NCBI GenBank assembly: GCA_963716085.1
Contig: OY970288.1
Coordinates: forward strand, 62,001 to 126,000
From: Persicitalea sp963716085
Lineage (GTDB): Bacteria; Bacteroidota; Bacteroidia; Cytophagales; Spirosomataceae
Reading direction: 5' to 3'
DNA length: 64,000 bases
The notes beneath the pieces are model-generated. The model did not search any database, had not been told where the DNA came from, and worked only from the letters and a program-made list of their open reading frames with translations. Numbering within the stretch: the first letter of the stretch is position 1; each line of letters opens with the position of its first letter. Positions 1-8,195 of the stretch are shown here, one piece after another. The translations under genes and the position numbers were made by a program.

Positions 1-1028
1 TTGGCATTCCACTGGCAGATGTAAATGTTCTTGTCATTGTCGATGCAGACGTCGTGACAGTGCATGAACTCGGGGTAGCTTTGCACCATTAATTCCAACT
101 TGCCGTCGCGGTACACGGGTGCGGTTCCGCCGGGGTTCGAGATTACCTTGTCCTTTTTGTCGAGGATGGTCACGAAGCCGGAGTTGGGCGTTTGGTTGAG
201 GTACTTCAAGCGTGACCAACACACGCCCGCGTAGAGGTTGTCGCCATCCAGCACGGGGCGACAAACAAAAGCTCCCGGCAAAAAAATCGTGGACAAATAC
301 TTTCCGTCGAGCGTGAAGCGCTTAAAAGAATTATGCACCCGCGAGGTCACGAGCAGCGTGGGGTTGGACTTGTTGCGGTAGTCGATGGCTACGCCGTGGG
401 CGGTGGCAAATTGACTTTCCTCGTCGCCGGGGCCACCAAATTTGTCGATGTACTCGCCCGTGGGCGTGTAGCGCAGAATCCACTGCGATCCGTAGCCGTC
501 GGCGACGTAAATCGTCCCGTCCGGCCCGATGGCTGTTTCGGTGGGTTTGAAGTTCATTTTCTCCTCGTAGGCCCCGACTTTCGACGGGTGTTCGATCGTC
601 AGCAGCACTTTGCCTTTTATATCTGTCTTGACGACTTGGCCCAGGTTGGGGTCGCAGATGAAGAGAAACTCCTCGCCGTTGGCATTCCAGAGCGTAAGGC
701 CGTGGCCACCAGGGTATTCATGGCCCCAGCTATCGAGCAGTTTGCCCGAGCGATCATAGACCAGAATGTTATTTTTGACTTCGTCGCCAATCATGATCAG
801 CCGTCCCTTGCTGTCCTGCACCATTTCGTGGCAGTTATTGACGGGAAATTTCGATGAATCGAGGTTGCCCCAGTTCAGGTTGACTTTATACTTGTGGGTT
901 CCCTGACCAATGACTTCCCCGTTCGCTCTGGGCTGAGCTTTCAGGATATAAAAGGGCTTAAAGGCTAATGCCGTGGCAGTGAGGGCCGTACTTTTCAGGA
1001 AAGAGCGGCGGGCGGGTTGAATTTTCAT
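1..1028 (-). CDS. NHL-type beta-propeller protein with Tat signal (C-terminus cut by window edge)
   Basis: The frame is open from the ATG at 1028 to base 1 with no stop, so the gene runs off the left edge of the window. The N-terminus MKIQPARRSFLKSTALTATA is a twin-arginine signal (RRSFLK followed by a hydrophobic stretch), which implies export in a folded state. The rest reads as repeated propeller blades of the NHL/SMP-30 type, for example GPDGTIYVADGYGSQ and DSKGRLIMIGD, with repeated G-x-I/L-x-V/I-x-D blade strands. Proteins of this type in Bacteroidota are usually annotated as 6-bladed beta-propellers and may be binding proteins or lactonase-like enzymes; no catalytic residues can be assigned here. 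The next gene upstream (hemerythrin-like) is co-directional and starts at 1801. Confidence 0.8.
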   Translation of the reverse strand, partial: MKIQPARRSFLKSTALTATALAFKPFYILKAQPRANGEVIGQGTHKYKVNLNWGNLDSSKFPVNNCHEMVQDSKGRLIMIGDEVKNNILVYDRSGKLLDSWGHEYPGGHGLTLWNANGEEFLFICDPNLGQVVKTDIKGKVLLTIEHPSKVGAYEEKMNFKPTETAIGPDGTIYVADGYGSQWILRYTPTGEYIDKFGGPGDEESQFATAHGVAIDYRNKSNPTLLVTSRVHNSFKRFTLDGKYLSTIFLPGAFVCRPVLDGDNLYAGVCWSRLKYLNQTPNSGFVTILDKKDKVISNPGGTAPVYRDGKLELMVQSYPEFMHCHDVCIDNDKNIYICQWNA

Positions 1029-1114
1029 GATAAGGTCTGATGGCTTCCGAAACAGACAAAGTGCGCTGTTCCGTCAATATACTAAGTTCGGCAGTCGCGC
1101 CTGTTGCCAGTCAG

Positions 1115-1801
1115 CTACTGGCCGCGCAATTTTTTTTCCAACTCCTCGGCCATTGGCACCAGCACGTGGTCTTCGATGATGGCGTGTTTGCGGAGTTCCA
1201 ACTCAAAGAGCTCCACTTGATTGAGGAACACGCGGTAGGGCAAAGGCGTGGTTTCGTACTCGGAATATCGCTTGATGATAACGCTCACCTCCTTCAACTC
1301 ATCCTCGATGGAATCATGATGGTGGGTGAACTGCGCGATGGAGGCCGTGGCCAACAGCGTGGCGACTTCCGCTTCGTTAAGCTCGCCCTGCGCGGCTTTC
1401 ACGAGCCGTTTGATGTAGGGAAAAAACTCCCGCTCCTCCATCTTGACGTGTTCGATCAGGTCGTTTTTGTAGTCGTTGAAGAAAAAGCAGAGTTCGGCCA
1501 GCAGTTCGTGGGTCTTGCCGTAGCGGCTAAAAATATGCAGCAGCGACTGCTCGATTTCGGGAAGTTTCTTAGTAAGGTAGTACCGGTGTGTCGCTTGCAA
1601 ATAGGTCAGGATTTCGCCGATGGAGAACTTCCTGATTTTCTGGTAAGGAAAATCGCGATCGTCGTCGTAAAGGTCGAAGATCAGCTCCAGCAATTCGCTG
1701 TCCAGCGCCACCGGACTGGCTTCGGCGGTGTCTAGCCGCTCGGTTACGGATTGGTGCAGTAAGCTTCCGTTGATGAGTTCGTCGAGAGAATTCGGGGTCA
1801 T
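1115..1801 (-). CDS. Hemerythrin-like domain protein (RIC/ScdA-like)
   Basis: This 228-residue protein is mostly helical and carries the spaced His/Glu pattern of hemerythrin-fold di-iron proteins: a His in the ATHRYY region, HVKMEEREFFPY, THHHDSIEDEL near residue 160, and HAIIEDHVLVP near the C-terminus. Such four-helix bundles bind a non-heme di-iron centre. The closest known role is iron-sulfur cluster repair or nitric-oxide/oxygen sensing (RIC/YtfE/ScdA), but the N-terminal ScdA domain of the canonical family is not obvious. No signal peptide is seen, so it should be cytosolic. It lies downstream of the YceI/DUF5777/Rieske genes, separated by a purine-rich palindromic spacer. Confidence 0.82.
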   Translation of the reverse strand: MTPNSLDELINGSLLHQSVTERLDTAEASPVALDSELLELIFDLYDDDRDFPYQKIRKFSIGEILTYLQATHRYYLTKKLPEIEQSLLHIFSRYGKTHELLAELCFFFNDYKNDLIEHVKMEEREFFPYIKRLVKAAQGELNEAEVATLLATASIAQFTHHHDSIEDELKEVSVIIKRYSEYETTPLPYRVFLNQVELFELELRKHAIIEDHVLVPMAEELEKKLRGQ

Positions 1802-1837
1802 GGCTGGGGCTTTTTTCGCAAAAATCAGCCATAAAGT

Positions 1838-1908
1838 TAAGGAGGAAAGGAGGAGGGAGAAAAGGAAAATGGAAAAAACTTTTGCAGTTTCTTCCTCCTT
1901 TACTCCTT
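1838..1908. repeat. Purine/pyrimidine-rich imperfect palindrome
   Basis: A ggaggaaaggaggagg tract at 1841-1856 is mirrored by its near reverse complement, cttcctcctttactcct, at 1891-1907. The right arm overlaps the last codons and stop of the YceI gene (stop at 1900). The structure could act as a terminator for the minus-strand YceI message. Similar GGAGGAAAGG-type tracts occur at the end of the gene at 6251-7057 and, on the other strand, in the signal-peptide region at about 27310-27350, so this looks like a genome-wide intergenic repeat class. Confidence 0.55.
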
Positions 1909-2469
1909 CGAGTAGGGCACCAACACATAACTTGCCCGCACCTCGATGATTTGGGCAATTTTTACAAAGACAAGTTTGGGCACCTTTATTTTGTGATCGA
2001 CCAGGGCCACGTCGAATTTTGAGTCCATGCTTATTTTATCATCCTGTACGATCAAAGTACCCCTCAAAGTGCGCGGTTGACTGACGCCATGCACTTCGAA
2101 GGTACCCGAAACAGAAAGTTCGTAACGCCCATTTTCAGAGAAATCTACCGGCTGATCCAATTTTCCTTTGAAAGTGGCTTTGGGGTATTTGGCCGACTCC
2201 ATGTAATTTTCGTTAAAGTGCTCCTCCATGAGTTCGTTTGGAAAATCGAAGTCGCGCATATTCATGAGTACGGCCATTTGTCCGCTCGCGACGTCGAGGA
2301 GCACTTGCGTCTTTGTATTGACCGCGTTTATATCCTCAGCGGGAGTGCTGGAATGGAAGGAAGTTTGCCCGGAAGTGGTGGCGTACCGCTTGCTTTGGGC
2401 TGAGGTTTCCAGGGAAAAGAAAACCAGCCCAATGGCGAACCAGAATATTTTACGGCAGTTAATTGGCAA
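1900..2469 (-). CDS. YceI family periplasmic protein
   Basis: The 189-residue product has a cleavable signal peptide (hydrophobic FWFAIGLVFFSLETSAQ). The body matches the YceI lipocalin-like fold: alternating beta strands, an MRDFDFPNELMEEHF segment, YPKATFKGKL, and a C-terminal VALVDHKIKVP strand. YceI-like proteins bind isoprenoid or other hydrophobic ligands in the periplasm; the ligand is not known here. The start codon overlaps the end of the upstream DUF5777 gene by 11 bases (2459-2469), so the two are translationally coupled. Together with the Rieske gene at 3363 they form a three-gene set that I recognise as common in Bacteroidota, probably tied to an exported redox process. Confidence 0.85.
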   Translation of the reverse strand: MPINCRKIFWFAIGLVFFSLETSAQSKRYATTSGQTSFHSSTPAEDINAVNTKTQVLLDVASGQMAVLMNMRDFDFPNELMEEHFNENYMESAKYPKATFKGKLDQPVDFSENGRYELSVSGTFEVHGVSQPRTLRGTLIVQDDKISMDSKFDVALVDHKIKVPKLVFVKIAQIIEVRASYVLVPYSKE

Positions 2470-3352
2470 CAGGGTTTTTCTTTTTGTTAAAACTGAATGT
2501 CCGCGAGATGTTGAACCCGTAGTGGATGTCGCCCTCCCCCCAGGCCCCCGTCGTCTCGCCGATAAACTGCTTCTCGATCATACCCAGCGAGTTAGTAAAA
2601 TGCAGTTGAAAAACATGGCCGCCCGTTTCGATGTCCACGCCGACGGCCAGAGAGTTGTGGTAGGGCAAGTCAATGTTTTTATCGCGAAAAGCGTAGAAGT
2701 ACTCCGCGTTGATCGACACGCGGCGGCTGACTTTTAGCCTTCCACCCGCACCCAGCGCCAGCAGCAGACGCTCGTCTCCGGCGAGTTCGGGCTTGTTGCG
2801 GTAGAGGTAGGTCGGGGAAAGTTGCAGCGAAAGGCTTTCACTGATTTTTCGCGCCACCAGCACTTGCCCGGTATAGGTCAGTTTATCCTGAAAGCTGAAC
2901 GTCTCGCCCGGCACGAACGATTTCTGAGTGCGAATGACCGTACTGCCGAACAGCGTCACGGACACGGGGATGCGTCCGGGGGTCTGTTGCAGGAGTTTGT
3001 ATTTTCCAAAAAAATCGTAAGCCTTTTGCGTACCGCTACGCCCCACCCCGATCATCAGGTCGTCGGTTAGGCCATACTCGAAACCCAGCCGTATGACCGC
3101 CTGATCCAGCCCGAATAGTTCGTAAGCCCCCGAATTGAGCCGCCCGAAGCGGTGCGAAATGCGGAAATCGAGGTGGTTGCGCTTGACGGTCTCGACCGAC
3201 TGCCCGTTGATGATTCGCGTGGATTTGAACGTCGCGACGATCGGGAGAGCAGGCGCATTGGCCTGGGCTTCCAGTTCACCCAATAGATCATCCTGTGCCC
3301 ACGAAACCAGCGGGAGCAGAATAAAACCAAGCACTAAATAGGGGATACGCAT
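2459..3352 (-). CDS. DUF5777-like outer-membrane beta-barrel protein
   Basis: The 297-residue protein starts with a clear signal peptide (MRIPYLVLGFILLPLVSWAQ) and continues as amphipathic strands ending in a C-terminal barrel (FNISRTFSFNKKKNPVAN). Features of the DUF5777 family include an FKSTRIINGQSVETV strand, DFRISHRFGRLNSG, and a GLTDDLMIGVGRSG turn. The family is thought to form outer-membrane barrels whose role is unknown. It sits between a Rieske lipoprotein and a YceI protein, overlapping the latter by 11 bases, so it probably acts with them. No metal or catalytic motif is visible in the barrel. Confidence 0.8.
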   Translation of the reverse strand: MRIPYLVLGFILLPLVSWAQDDLLGELEAQANAPALPIVATFKSTRIINGQSVETVKRNHLDFRISHRFGRLNSGAYELFGLDQAVIRLGFEYGLTDDLMIGVGRSGTQKAYDFFGKYKLLQQTPGRIPVSVTLFGSTVIRTQKSFVPGETFSFQDKLTYTGQVLVARKISESLSLQLSPTYLYRNKPELAGDERLLLALGAGGRLKVSRRVSINAEYFYAFRDKNIDLPYHNSLAVGVDIETGGHVFQLHFTNSLGMIEKQFIGETTGAWGEGDIHYGFNISRTFSFNKKKNPVAN

Positions 3353-3362
3353 CTATGAAAAT

Positions 3363-3872
3363 CTAAGCCTTCACATTCAGTGAATTGCCGTTGGCGCTAA
3401 GGGTGGTTTTGAAAACGGTCAGCGGCGAGGCCGCCGGGCCTTTTTGTACCGAACCATCCAACTTAAACTCTGACTTATGGTTGGGACACAAAATATCCTT
3501 GGAGGCATTCTGAAAGGTAACGGTAGTTCCCTGGTGAGTGCATGCCTTGGACAACGCCACGAACTTATCGCTTCCCGTCGCGATGACAATCGTATCCCCG
3601 ATAATGGCAGACTCTCCGGTCGTCTTCAACTTTTTATAATCGGTGGATGTAAGGTCAATATTAAAATCGATGCTACCGCCCGTAGTGGTCCCCGTCACGG
3701 CGGCTGCACCGCCTGGTCCGGGGGCTGGCGGCGCCATCGGGTCCGGGTCATCGGTGCTGCACGAGGTCAGCGTCGTCCCCATGCAGTAAAACGCCATCAA
3801 GGCTGAGGTACTCAACCCCAGACTGCGCAAAAATTCGCCTCGCTTCAACGTTCCTTGTTCTTTCGTTTCCAT
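3363..3872 (-). CDS. Rieske [2Fe-2S] lipoprotein
   Basis: The cluster-binding pairs are plain: C111-T-H113 and C129-P-N-H132, with intervening residues of normal Rieske spacing. The N-terminus has a basic segment (KRGEFLRSLG) followed by a hydrophobic stretch and a lipobox-like LTSC with Cys38, so a lipid-anchored, possibly Tat-exported protein is likely. A Pro/Gly/Ala linker (residues 44-60) separates the anchor from the Rieske domain. With 169 residues it is a single-domain Rieske protein and not a bc1 subunit; it may pass electrons to periplasmic partners. The gap to the DUF5777 gene is only 10 bases, consistent with an operon. Confidence 0.88.
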   Translation of the reverse strand: METKEQGTLKRGEFLRSLGLSTSALMAFYCMGTTLTSCSTDDPDPMAPPAPGPGGAAAVTGTTTGGSIDFNIDLTSTDYKKLKTTGESAIIGDTIVIATGSDKFVALSKACTHQGTTVTFQNASKDILCPNHKSEFKLDGSVQKGPAASPLTVFKTTLSANGNSLNVKA

Positions 3873-3920
3873 AGGTGTAATGATTTTTCTGTAAATTAAA
3901 TGATGAATTTGATTTCTTAG

Positions 3921-5465
3921 TTACCGACTCCTGAAGACAGGTGTATAGCGCGCCGAGAACCAAACACCTCCCGAGAACAAATTGATTTGACCGTGGCCCA
4001 ATTTCTGCAAAGGAACCCTTACGTAGGGTTCAGCCAGAATTGAAAGCCGCTTGGTTAAGCGGTGCTCATAGCCAAAGGAGGCATTGGCGTGGCAAAAGAT
4101 CGCCCAAGGTGAAGGAGATTTCTCTTTGTAGTCATACTTTACCGTAGCTGGATCATAACTTTCGTAGTTAAATTCGTAGCTCTCCTTCATCAACTTGTAA
4201 GACGAGACCCCCGCACCCATAAACCAGCGAGAAGTGGGCGTTTGGCGAATGTCGAAACGCACATTGAGCGGTATCTCGATCACCCGGCAACTGCCATCCA
4301 CACTGTTGGGCCGCTGCTTCTGCATAGTGCTCCATGATTCAGGCCAGGTATATTCGCTACCCATCGCCACGTAATTTTTAAGGCTCGTGATGACGCCCGT
4401 CTGAATAGCCCAGCGCTTACTCACATTCACATCCACCAGCAGCGAGGCCGATGGCCCCGCTTTAACGGATTCCATCATTTGCGTTGCTCCCGCCATGCTA
4501 AGGTCAGGCGCAATACCTACCCTGACCGACCATTTTGGGATAGCTACTTCGGGCGTCGCAGGCTTTGGTTCAGCTGCGACGGCTGGCACGAGGTAAGGCG
4601 CGGTGGGTGTGGGGTAAGGCAATTCGCGCTTCGACGGCGATAAGGGGCGCGGGGCCAATTTGACCACATTTGCGCTCAGGGCACGCTGATCGGCGCCGAG
4701 GCGCTCCGTCCGTGCTCCGGCAAACTGGATTGGCGGTTCGTTAGATTCGCTCACGAGTTTGCCGTTCGTTTCGTTAGCGGCATCCGGCTCCACTTCGATC
4801 GACCTCTGCCCGGACTTTAGTACCTGCTTCTTGCCAGTGCTGCCACTTTGTGAAGTGTGCGCTTCTTGGGATAAAAGAACTGCCCCATCACCACTTTCCC
4901 GGATTGGGTCAGTTGGTTCGCGTACTCCGCTTACGCTCGCCGGGTTCCGGGGCAATTCCTTTCCTGCATCTTTAAGGTCAGGATTCAGTGTTGCTTTAAA
5001 GTTTTCCTTCTTTGTTCCTGACACTTGGGGGGGCACAACGCGGCTCCCCTCCGTTTCGAGCGCATTTGCTCTTGGCTCGTTACCTGTCTGCTCATCCGCA
5101 ACAGTTGGCTGTTCGGGACGAGAAAAAAGCGCTGTCTGTGAATCGTCAGCTTCGGTCTTTTTACTAATTGTACGCTCCCCGTCATTCGGTGCTTCGGTTG
5201 CTGAGGACATTATGGTTTCGCCTTCTTTCTTCAAAGAACCGGCTCCCGCACCCCAGTAATAGATGCCCGTCCCCGCCAACAGCAGTAGCAATAGGCCTGC
5301 TATCCAGGGGGTCGCACTCCTCAACCACCCGCCACCCGCCACGCCATCGGCCCCGTCGAGGCGGCGGCGCAGGTCTTCCCAGCCGTTGGGCTGGTACGTG
5401 GGTTCAAACTCTTCGGCGGATGCACGGAAGAGCTTGTCCAGTTCATCATCGGACAATTCTTTCAT
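3921..5465 (-). CDS. Membrane-anchored anti-sigma-like protein with beta-barrel C-terminus
   Basis: This 514-residue protein begins with a short cytosolic part (MKELSDDELDKLFRASAEEF, then GWEDLRRRLDG) as in Bacteroidota proteins encoded beside ECF sigma factors. One transmembrane helix follows at about residues 52-70 (IAGLLLLLLAGTGIYYWGA). A long, low-complexity Ser/Thr/Glu/Pro region fills the periplasmic middle. The last ~190 residues look like a porin-family barrel (SVRVGIAPDLSMAG, FMGAGVSSYKL, LFSGGVWFSARYTP). Its start overlaps the end of the sigma-factor gene by 20 bases (5446-5465), so the two are coupled and it probably regulates that sigma factor. No canonical ZAS zinc motif is visible, so anti-sigma activity is inferred from context. 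Confidence 0.7.
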   Translation of the reverse strand: MKELSDDELDKLFRASAEEFEPTYQPNGWEDLRRRLDGADGVAGGGWLRSATPWIAGLLLLLLAGTGIYYWGAGAGSLKKEGETIMSSATEAPNDGERTISKKTEADDSQTALFSRPEQPTVADEQTGNEPRANALETEGSRVVPPQVSGTKKENFKATLNPDLKDAGKELPRNPASVSGVREPTDPIRESGDGAVLLSQEAHTSQSGSTGKKQVLKSGQRSIEVEPDAANETNGKLVSESNEPPIQFAGARTERLGADQRALSANVVKLAPRPLSPSKRELPYPTPTAPYLVPAVAAEPKPATPEVAIPKWSVRVGIAPDLSMAGATQMMESVKAGPSASLLVDVNVSKRWAIQTGVITSLKNYVAMGSEYTWPESWSTMQKQRPNSVDGSCRVIEIPLNVRFDIRQTPTSRWFMGAGVSSYKLMKESYEFNYESYDPATVKYDYKEKSPSPWAIFCHANASFGYEHRLTKRLSILAEPYVRVPLQKLGHGQINLFSGGVWFSARYTPVFRSR

Positions 5466-6018
5466 GTTCTTGCCTGCTTACTTGTGCTAACATTTCTCTC
5501 AACTTTCCTCGCGCTCTTGACAAATTAGATTTAGAAGCCCCCACCGAGATACCCAGCTCATCGGCAACGTTCTCGTGCGTGTAGCCGTCCAGCACCACCA
5601 GGCTGAAAACCGTGCGGTAGGCGGGCGGCAGTCTTTGTACCAGCTCGAGCAATTCCTGGTGAGCCATCCGGCCCACAGCCGTTTCGTCGACCGCCACCGT
5701 ATTTTCGGCCGATCGGATGTCTTCGTATACCTGGTGTTTGGCTTCGCGGCGGTACTGATCCAGGGCAGTGTTGATCATTACGCGCCCCATCCACGTTTTG
5801 AAAGGGCGTTTTTGGTCGAAGGTTTCGAGTTTGGTAAATACTTTAAAAAATCCGTCGTTCAATATTTCCTGGGCTTCGTCATGGCTGCGTGCGTACTTCA
5901 TGCAAAGCTTCATGGCGTAGCCATAATATTGCTTGTAAAGCAATTCTTGGCTACGACGGTTTCCTTTCAAACATCCGTCGAGCAGTTCAAGTATAGCGGC
6001 GGAGTTATGCTCGGACAT
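5446..6018 (-). CDS. ECF-type RNA polymerase sigma factor
   Basis: The 190-residue protein has the two conserved sigma-70 regions. Region 2 reads LLYKQYYGYAMKLCMKY, followed by AQEILNDGFFKVFTKLETF and the promoter-melting segment FKTWMGRVMINTALDQYR. Region 4 reads LVQRLPPAYRTVFSLVVLDG followed by HENVADELGISVGASKSNLS, a helix-turn-helix. Length and domain order match ECF sigma factors of Bacteroidota. It overlaps a membrane protein gene that looks like its regulator. The pair probably responds to an envelope signal; targets are not visible. Confidence 0.93.
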   Translation of the reverse strand: MSEHNSAAILELLDGCLKGNRRSQELLYKQYYGYAMKLCMKYARSHDEAQEILNDGFFKVFTKLETFDQKRPFKTWMGRVMINTALDQYRREAKHQVYEDIRSAENTVAVDETAVGRMAHQELLELVQRLPPAYRTVFSLVVLDGYTHENVADELGISVGASKSNLSRARGKLREMLAQVSRQEHERIVR

Positions 6019-6250
6019 GCTTTAGGTCTTTTATGTGGTACGCAACGGCAGGAGGGTAAGTTGCTTGCTTGCTCATATTTTTCGGGATTATTCTGCTGGT
6101 TCGGCGGGTTCAACCGTTTCATTGCCTTAAATTAGCACAATTGAACAAAAGTACGGCTAAGTAGCCAGAAATAAGATTCAGGTTGCTTAGGTGGCCCACA
6201 AGATTTCTCCTCATCAAAGAACAAGGTTCTGTACCATGGGTTCCAAAAAT

Positions 6251-7057
6251 ATGAATGTCGTTCGGGTCTTTCTGTGGGTTGGTTTTCTGCTGGCTCACCT
6301 TCCTATGGCCGCTCGTGCGCAACCTGCCATTTACACGGTCGCCAACGCCCATTCGCACAACGATTACGAGCAGGCAAGGCCCTTTCAGGCCGCTCATGAG
6401 CTTGGCTTCGGCTCCATCGAGGCGGATGTTTTTTTGCAGGAAGGCGTACTGTACGTTGCCCACAATCAGGAAGATATCCGGCCGGAACGCACTTTGAAGG
6501 CACTTTACCTGGAACCTCTTTTACGAAAAATAAGCGAAAACAAGGGCTTTCCCTATCCGAAGCGTAGGAAGCTGCAACTGCTGATCGACATCAAAAACAC
6601 GGGACCTTCCACGCTGATGGCCCTGCAGAAGCTTTTCGCGCCCCACCGCAAAAAATTACAACACGTCAGAATTGTCATTAGCGGCGAAATGCCACCGCCC
6701 GAAGAGATGTTTGCCCAGGACAAGCTCTTCACTTTTGACGGACGCAAGGACTTGATTTATCCCAAAAACGCTTCTTCCTACGTGGTTCTCGTCAGCAGCA
6801 GCATCCTCAGCTTCGGCAAGTACTGGAACGGTCAGCAACCGCTGAACCAAGAAATGCGCAGTCGCATCAAGACTTTTGTCGAACTGCAACACGCCCAGAA
6901 GAGACTGGTGCGCCTGTGGGCTACACCGAATACCGATCTTGGCTACCAAACGCTGAAAGAGCTGGGTGTGGACTACATCGGGACGGATGATTTGGCGGGG
7001 TTGGGGGCTTTTCTAAGGAAGCAGGAGGGGAGGAAAGGAGAAAAGGAGGAGAGGTAA
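6251..7057 (+). CDS. Exported GDPD/PI-PLC-like phosphodiesterase
   Basis: I chose the ATG at 6251 because a good signal peptide starts there (MNVVRVFLWVGFLLAHLPMA, cleavage after ARA); in-frame starts at 6191 and 6236 only add polar residues. The mature part begins NAHSHNDYEQARPFQAAHEL, then GFGSIEADVFLQEG and VAHNQEDI, matching the His/Glu-Asp/His metal site of the GDPD TIM-barrel (HSHNDY, EADVF, AHN). LWATPNTD and YIGTDDL are the typical C-terminal strands. It probably hydrolyses a phosphodiester in the periplasm or outside the cell. The last ~12 residues (RKQEGRKGEKEER) are encoded by a purine-rich repeat and are probably a recent extension. Confidence 0.8.
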   Translation: MNVVRVFLWVGFLLAHLPMAARAQPAIYTVANAHSHNDYEQARPFQAAHELGFGSIEADVFLQEGVLYVAHNQEDIRPERTLKALYLEPLLRKISENKGFPYPKRRKLQLLIDIKNTGPSTLMALQKLFAPHRKKLQHVRIVISGEMPPPEEMFAQDKLFTFDGRKDLIYPKNASSYVVLVSSSILSFGKYWNGQQPLNQEMRSRIKTFVELQHAQKRLVRLWATPNTDLGYQTLKELGVDYIGTDDLAGLGAFLRKQEGRKGEKEER

Positions 7058-7070
7058 TAGCAAAGAAAAA

Positions 7071-7096
7071 GGGATAAGGCGCTGTGGCCTCATCCC
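7071..7096 (-). terminator. Hairpin terminator after the SPFH gene
   Basis: A 10-bp stem (gggataaggc / gcctcatccc, one mismatch) with loop gctgtg lies just past the stop of the minus-strand SPFH gene. Read on the minus strand it is followed by TTTTTCTTT, as expected for a rho-independent terminator. It may also limit read-through from the plus-strand GDPD gene. Confidence 0.6.
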
Positions 7097-7128
7097 TGCC
7101 GGTTGGTTCAATTCCTAATCTCCGTAGC

Positions 7129-8037
7129 TCAGTTGTTGCCTAGAATAAACGGTACGCCGCCCTTGCCGCCGCCCATGATGACGACCTTGGAATTGGGCGA
7201 TTTAGCGAGTTCTTTTTGGGCGTTGATCATCTCGTACTGCAACTGACGGTCGGTCAGGCTGCTGGCGATGATGGTCTGATAGTCGGAGATACCCTTGGCT
7301 TCCACGCGCTTACGCTCGGCTTCCTGCTGTTCCTTTTGCAGGACAAATTCCATCTTTTGTGCTTCCTGTTCAGCATTGATTTTCGACTCGATGGCTTTCT
7401 TAACCGATTCGGGCAGATTGATGTTTCTAATCAGGAGTTGCTCGAGTACCAGTCCGCGATCCTTAAAATCCTTGGCGATGGTCTTATAGATGCGATCCTG
7501 GAATTCATCCCGCTTCTTGGAGTAAAGCGACACGGCATCGTAATAAACGGCGTTGTCGCGGATACGCGTCCGGGTGACGGGGCGCACGATCTTGTCCTTA
7601 TAATCGCGGCCGATTTCCCGGTAAATGTTCGGGGCCTCGCTGGGCAGAATCTTGTAAAGCACGGTGAGGTCGATGACTACTTCCAGCCCGTCGGCCGACA
7701 GCACCCGAATGGCGTCGTCGCCCGCCTGTTCACCTTCGGCGGCCATCGCCGACATGGTATAGTTCTGGGTTTTGGTGTCGAAAACATACACATCGATCAA
7801 CGGATTGACGAAGTTCAGACCGTTTTCCAGAATGTTGTTATTTACTTTTCCGAACAGCGATTGGATGCCGATGGTACCCGCGTCGATTTGCCGAACGCTG
7901 GCGGTGAGTGCGCCAATGATCGCAATGACGATACCCGCGATTTTGACGGGCCGCGAATACTGCGACACGGGCATCGAAGGCGTATTGATAGCAAAGCCCG
8001 CCACCAATAGGAGCAGGCCGATGACAATAAAAAACAT
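7129..8037 (-). CDS. Prohibitin-like SPFH/band 7 protein
   Basis: A single N-terminal membrane segment (MFFIVIGLLLLVAGFAI, then a second hydrophobic stretch KIAGIVIAIIGALTASV) precedes an SPFH domain (GTIGIQSLFGKVNNNILENG, LTVLYKILPSEAPNIY, YRE-I-GRDYKDKIVRPVTR). A charged coiled-coil follows (KAIESKINAEQEAQKMEF...QQEAERKRVEAKG). The 302-residue length and order match prohibitin-type SPFH proteins, which form large membrane rings and organise membrane domains or guard FtsH-type proteases. It is co-directional with the AIM24-like gene but separated from it by a hairpin, so it may have its own message. Confidence 0.88.
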   Translation of the reverse strand: MFFIVIGLLLLVAGFAINTPSMPVSQYSRPVKIAGIVIAIIGALTASVRQIDAGTIGIQSLFGKVNNNILENGLNFVNPLIDVYVFDTKTQNYTMSAMAAEGEQAGDDAIRVLSADGLEVVIDLTVLYKILPSEAPNIYREIGRDYKDKIVRPVTRTRIRDNAVYYDAVSLYSKKRDEFQDRIYKTIAKDFKDRGLVLEQLLIRNINLPESVKKAIESKINAEQEAQKMEFVLQKEQQEAERKRVEAKGISDYQTIIASSLTDRQLQYEMINAQKELAKSPNSKVVIMGGGKGGVPFILGNN

Positions 8038-8070
8038 ATTGATAGTAGGTTAAATTGGAAAGAATAAGAA

Positions 8071-8100
8071 GCGGGAGTCTCCGCTTTGGAAGACTCCCGC
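8071..8100 (-). terminator. Perfect 10-bp hairpin between AIM24-like and SPFH genes
   Basis: gcgggagtct and agactcccgc form a perfect 10-bp GC-rich stem around a 10-base loop. It lies about 95 bases beyond the stop of the minus-strand AIM24-like gene and just upstream of the SPFH gene. Read on the minus strand it is followed by TTCTTATTCTTT, a modest T-rich tail. Confidence 0.6.
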
Positions 8101-8195
8101 CTGGCAAACAAATGCGTTTTCAATTTACGAAGAAAACCGGACTTTTCTGGGCGTTTGCCGGATAAATCTCCCTTTTGACCGGACAGGCGGTTTTC